NCBI GenBank assembly: GCA_001303665.1
Contig: LJUF01000166.1
Coordinates: 1 to 7,932 of the forward strand
Reading direction: 5' to 3'
Source of the DNA: Phycisphaerae bacterium SM23_33
GTDB taxonomy: Bacteria; Planctomycetota; Phycisphaerae; SM23-33
DNA: 7,932 nucleotides
Numbering within the stretch: position 1 is the stretch's first letter; each line of letters starts with the position of its first letter. The position numbers and the translations under genes are program-made. Below are positions 5,870 through 7,932 of this stretch, piece by piece. A model generated the notes under the pieces. That model saw only the letters and a program-made list of their open reading frames with translations, was not told where the DNA came from and did no database searches.

Positions 5870-7155
5870 ACATCTGGCTGGTCAACCCGTTCGACCCCTT
5901 GCCGGGCGACCCGGAGCAGGAAGGGCGGTACGCGACGCTGGTGCGGCTGCTGGCGGCCCGCGGCCACCAGGTCACCTGGTGGACCAGCAGCTTCAGCCAC
6001 CGCTTCAAGCGAGCGGTGGACCAGGCCGCGACCCGGGCGGCCTGTGAGGCCTTGAACGTCCGGGTCGAGTTCCTCGACGGCCCGGCCTATCGCCGCAACG
6101 TGGGCCTGGGCAGACTCTGGAACCACCACCTGCTGGCCCGCCGATTCGCCGCCGCCGCCCCGAACCATCCCCCGCCGGAGGCCCTCCTGGCCAGCACCCC
6201 GCCGCCCCTGCTGGCGCTGGCGGCCGCGAGGTTCGCCCAATCCCGCGGCCTGCCGCTCCTGCTGGACATACAGGACCTCTGGCCGGAGACCTTTCGCCGC
6301 CTCGCCCCCACAGCCCTGCTGCCGGCGTTCAACCTACTGCTGCGGCCGTGGGCCCGGGCGGCCAGGAAAGCCGCCGCCGCCGCCGATGCCATCTTCGGCG
6401 TCGCCGACGCCTACGTTCAGCGCGGCCTGGAGCTGGGCGGGGCCAAGCCCATCGCCCAGACCGTTCCCCTGGGCGTGGACCTGGCGGCCTTCGACGCCGC
6501 CGCCCAGGCCGGCCGCTGCGAACGCTTCACCAAGCCGGCCGGCGAGGTTTGGATGACCTACGCCGGCAGCCTCAACCGAAGCTACGACTGCCTGACCTTC
6601 TTGCGGGCGTTCGCCCAGGTCCGCGGCGGCCCGGGTCGGCGGGTGCGGCTCTTCATCACCAGCCGGGGCGAGCTGAGCGGCCGCATGGAACAGCTCGTCC
6701 GCCGGGACCGGCTGAAGGAGGTGGAATTCACGAGATTCCTGGACTTCAGCTCCTGGGCGTTCCTGCTGAGTCAGTGCGACGTCGGCATCAACTCGGCTTT
6801 CCCCGAGGCGATGGTGTTTCTGCCCAACAAGGTCTTCTACTACCTCGCCGCCGGGCTGGCGGTGCTGAACGCGATTCCCGGCCAGTGCAGCCGGATCGTG
6901 CTGGGCGGCGGCTGCGGCCTGGACTACCAGGCGGGGAACGTCGAGAGTTGCGCCGAGACGATGCGCCGAATCCTCTCCGACGCCACACAGCGCTCGAAGA
7001 TGCGCCGGGCCGCTCGCGGTCTGGCCGAAACCGTCTACGACCGGGCGATCCTGTACCCGAAGTACGCGGACCTCATCGAGGCCGTCCGTCGGACCCCCGA
7101 GCCGGCAAAACAAAGCACGCCGGGCTCCGGCGGCCGGCGAAAACAGCCGATGTAA
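5866..7155 (+). CDS. Glycosyltransferase, GT-B fold, WbuB-like GT4
   Basis: This 429-residue protein resembles the WbuB-like branch of GT4. E. coli WbuB is associated with transfer of N-acetylfucosamine in O-antigen assembly. The N-terminus MNIWLVNPFDPLPGDPEQEG, the TSSFSHRFKR stretch, the DIQDLWPE motif (Asp134 to Glu141) and YAGSLNRSYDCLTFLRAF at the start of the donor domain are typical of this branch. The donor-binding loop LPNKVFYYLAAGLAVLN departs from the usual form, which has Asp or Glu between Phe and Tyr; here the residue is Tyr325 (codon TAC at 6838-6840). A basic, alanine-rich stretch after LLRPWARA may bind the membrane. The gene starts in an ATGA overlap with the previous glycosyltransferase, preceded by GGAAGG, so translation is probably coupled. 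A link to a FucNAc-type sugar would suit the dehydratase and the aminotransferases, but specificity is inferred only from the family. Confidence 0.85.
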   Translation: MNIWLVNPFDPLPGDPEQEGRYATLVRLLAARGHQVTWWTSSFSHRFKRAVDQAATRAACEALNVRVEFLDGPAYRRNVGLGRLWNHHLLARRFAAAAPNHPPPEALLASTPPPLLALAAARFAQSRGLPLLLDIQDLWPETFRRLAPTALLPAFNLLLRPWARAARKAAAAADAIFGVADAYVQRGLELGGAKPIAQTVPLGVDLAAFDAAAQAGRCERFTKPAGEVWMTYAGSLNRSYDCLTFLRAFAQVRGGPGRRVRLFITSRGELSGRMEQLVRRDRLKEVEFTRFLDFSSWAFLLSQCDVGINSAFPEAMVFLPNKVFYYLAAGLAVLNAIPGQCSRIVLGGGCGLDYQAGNVESCAETMRRILSDATQRSKMRRAARGLAETVYDRAILYPKYADLIEAVRRTPEPAKQSTPGSGGRRKQPM

Positions 7156-7188
7156 TGACGGGTGCCCCGAGAAACGGAACCTCTGCCC

Positions 7189-7932
7189 ATGTCTGAGGGA
7201 GTCGTTGGCAGGTTCGAGCAGGCCTTCGCCGGGTGGCTGGGGGCCGAATCGGCCTTTGCCTTCTGGAAAGGCCGGGTGGCCATGTACGCCATCCTGAAGG
7301 CCCTGGGCGTGGGCCCAGACGACGAGGTCGTGCTGCCGGGCTACACCTGCGTGATGGACGTCAACCCCGTCAAGTACCTCGGCGCCAAGCCCGTGTACGT
7401 GGACATCGAGCCGGTCACGTACAACATGGACGTAGGCCTGCTGCCGGAGAAGATTACCCCGCGGACGAAGGTCATCGTGGCCCAGCACACCTACGGCTTC
7501 CCGTGCGAGATGGACGCCATCATGGACCTCGCCGCCCGGCACGGCGTCCCCGTCGTCGAGGACTGCTGCCTGGCCCTGGGCTCGACGTACAAGAAGAAGC
7601 TGTGCGGGACCTTCGGCGTGGCGGTCTACTGGTCGTTCCAGTGGAGCAAGCCTTTTACCACGGGCATCGGCGGGATGGCCACGGCCAACGAGAAGGCCCT
7701 GGCCGCCAAGCTTGCCGACGTCTGCCGGCAGTTGCGGCCGCCTTCGTTTACGGCCGCCGCCGCGCTGAGCGTGGAGCGGCTGATCCACCGCCTGTTCCTC
7801 TTCCCGCGGACCACGGCATTTGCGACCAAGCTGTTCCGCTGGCTGACGAAGAAACGCATCGTGGTGGGGTCCTCGGCCAGCCACGAGTTCGAGCCGGTCA
7901 TGAGGGAGGGTTTCTTCATGGGAATGAGCCCG
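7189..7932 (+). CDS. Second, divergent DegT/DnrJ/EryC1/StrS-type aminotransferase (partial, 3' end outside the window)
   Basis: An open frame of 248 codons runs from ATG 7189 to the window edge without a stop. It is a PLP-dependent sugar aminotransferase relative: FWKGRVAM at 25-32 takes the place of the NSGT block, VDIEPVTYNMD matches the first aminotransferase, Asp125 lies in VEDCCLALGS, and Lys154 in WSKPFTTGIGG is the expected PLP lysine. The glutamate of the GEGG block is Ile160 here. Between Lys154 and the MSP block at 246 there are 92 residues, against 46 between the equivalent positions of the upstream enzyme. The extra part (about 186-240) is rich in Leu, Phe and Arg/Lys and could form an amphipathic membrane-contact or dimer element. 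The gene begins 33 bp after the WbuB-like gene, with only a weak GGAA ribosome site; GTG 7162 is a possible but less likely in-frame start. It probably belongs to the same operon. It may aminate a different keto sugar, or have another role. The C-terminal half cannot be judged. Confidence 0.85.
   Translation, partial: MSEGVVGRFEQAFAGWLGAESAFAFWKGRVAMYAILKALGVGPDDEVVLPGYTCVMDVNPVKYLGAKPVYVDIEPVTYNMDVGLLPEKITPRTKVIVAQHTYGFPCEMDAIMDLAARHGVPVVEDCCLALGSTYKKKLCGTFGVAVYWSFQWSKPFTTGIGGMATANEKALAAKLADVCRQLRPPSFTAAAALSVERLIHRLFLFPRTTAFATKLFRWLTKKRIVVGSSASHEFEPVMREGFFMGMSP

Noticed and set aside
1..7932. CRISPR array, insertion sequence, phage, toxin-antitoxin or defence genes
   Set aside because: No direct-repeat arrays, transposase or integrase motifs, tRNA-like att sites or defence domains were seen; every convincing gene fits glycan biosynthesis.

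Overview
This is a GC-rich, almost fully coding 7.9 kb stretch of bacterial chromosome. It holds part of a surface-polysaccharide (O-antigen, capsule or exopolysaccharide-like) or glycan-assembly locus. No RNA genes, CRISPR arrays, insertion sequences or phage genes are visible. The gene families do not fix the taxon. The high GC, the sequence flavour of the membrane transferase and the mix of genes would suit an uncultured Gram-negative-type lineage such as Planctomycetota, but that is a low-confidence inference.

Layout. (1) 93-2027, plus strand: a membrane-anchored WbpM/FlaA1/CapD-type nucleotide-sugar 4,6-dehydratase. (2) 2031-3194, minus strand: a WecA/WbpL/TagO-type polyprenyl-phosphate sugar-1-phosphate transferase. 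It converges on gene 1 with 3 bp between the stop codons. (3) 3195-3536: a 342-bp divergent intergenic region with a good sigma70-like promoter for gene 2, a weaker one for the rightward genes, and several GC-rich inverted repeats. (4) From 3537, plus strand, a probable operon: a DegT/DnrJ/EryC1/StrS sugar aminotransferase, two GT-B glycosyltransferases (GT4-like, then WbuB-like) joined by ATGA stop/start overlaps, and after 33 bp a second, divergent DegT-type aminotransferase that runs off the window.

How the genes could work together (inference from family roles). The dehydratase would turn a UDP-HexNAc into a 4-keto-6-deoxy intermediate. One or both aminotransferases could aminate such a keto sugar. 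The polytopic transferase would load the first sugar phosphate onto undecaprenyl phosphate at the inner membrane, and the two glycosyltransferases would extend the lipid-linked oligosaccharide on the cytoplasmic face. N-acetyltransferase, epimerase, flippase, polymerase and export genes are not in the window, so the final product cannot be named.

Nothing here is clearly a new class of system. The points most worth a second look are local departures from family motifs: the dehydratase lacks the usual first Rossmann GxGxxG segment, the WecA-like enzyme has HLYDQL where the family usually has a His-rich motif, the WbuB-like enzyme has Tyr where an acidic donor-site residue is expected, and the second aminotransferase carries about 46 extra residues between its PLP lysine and the next conserved block.
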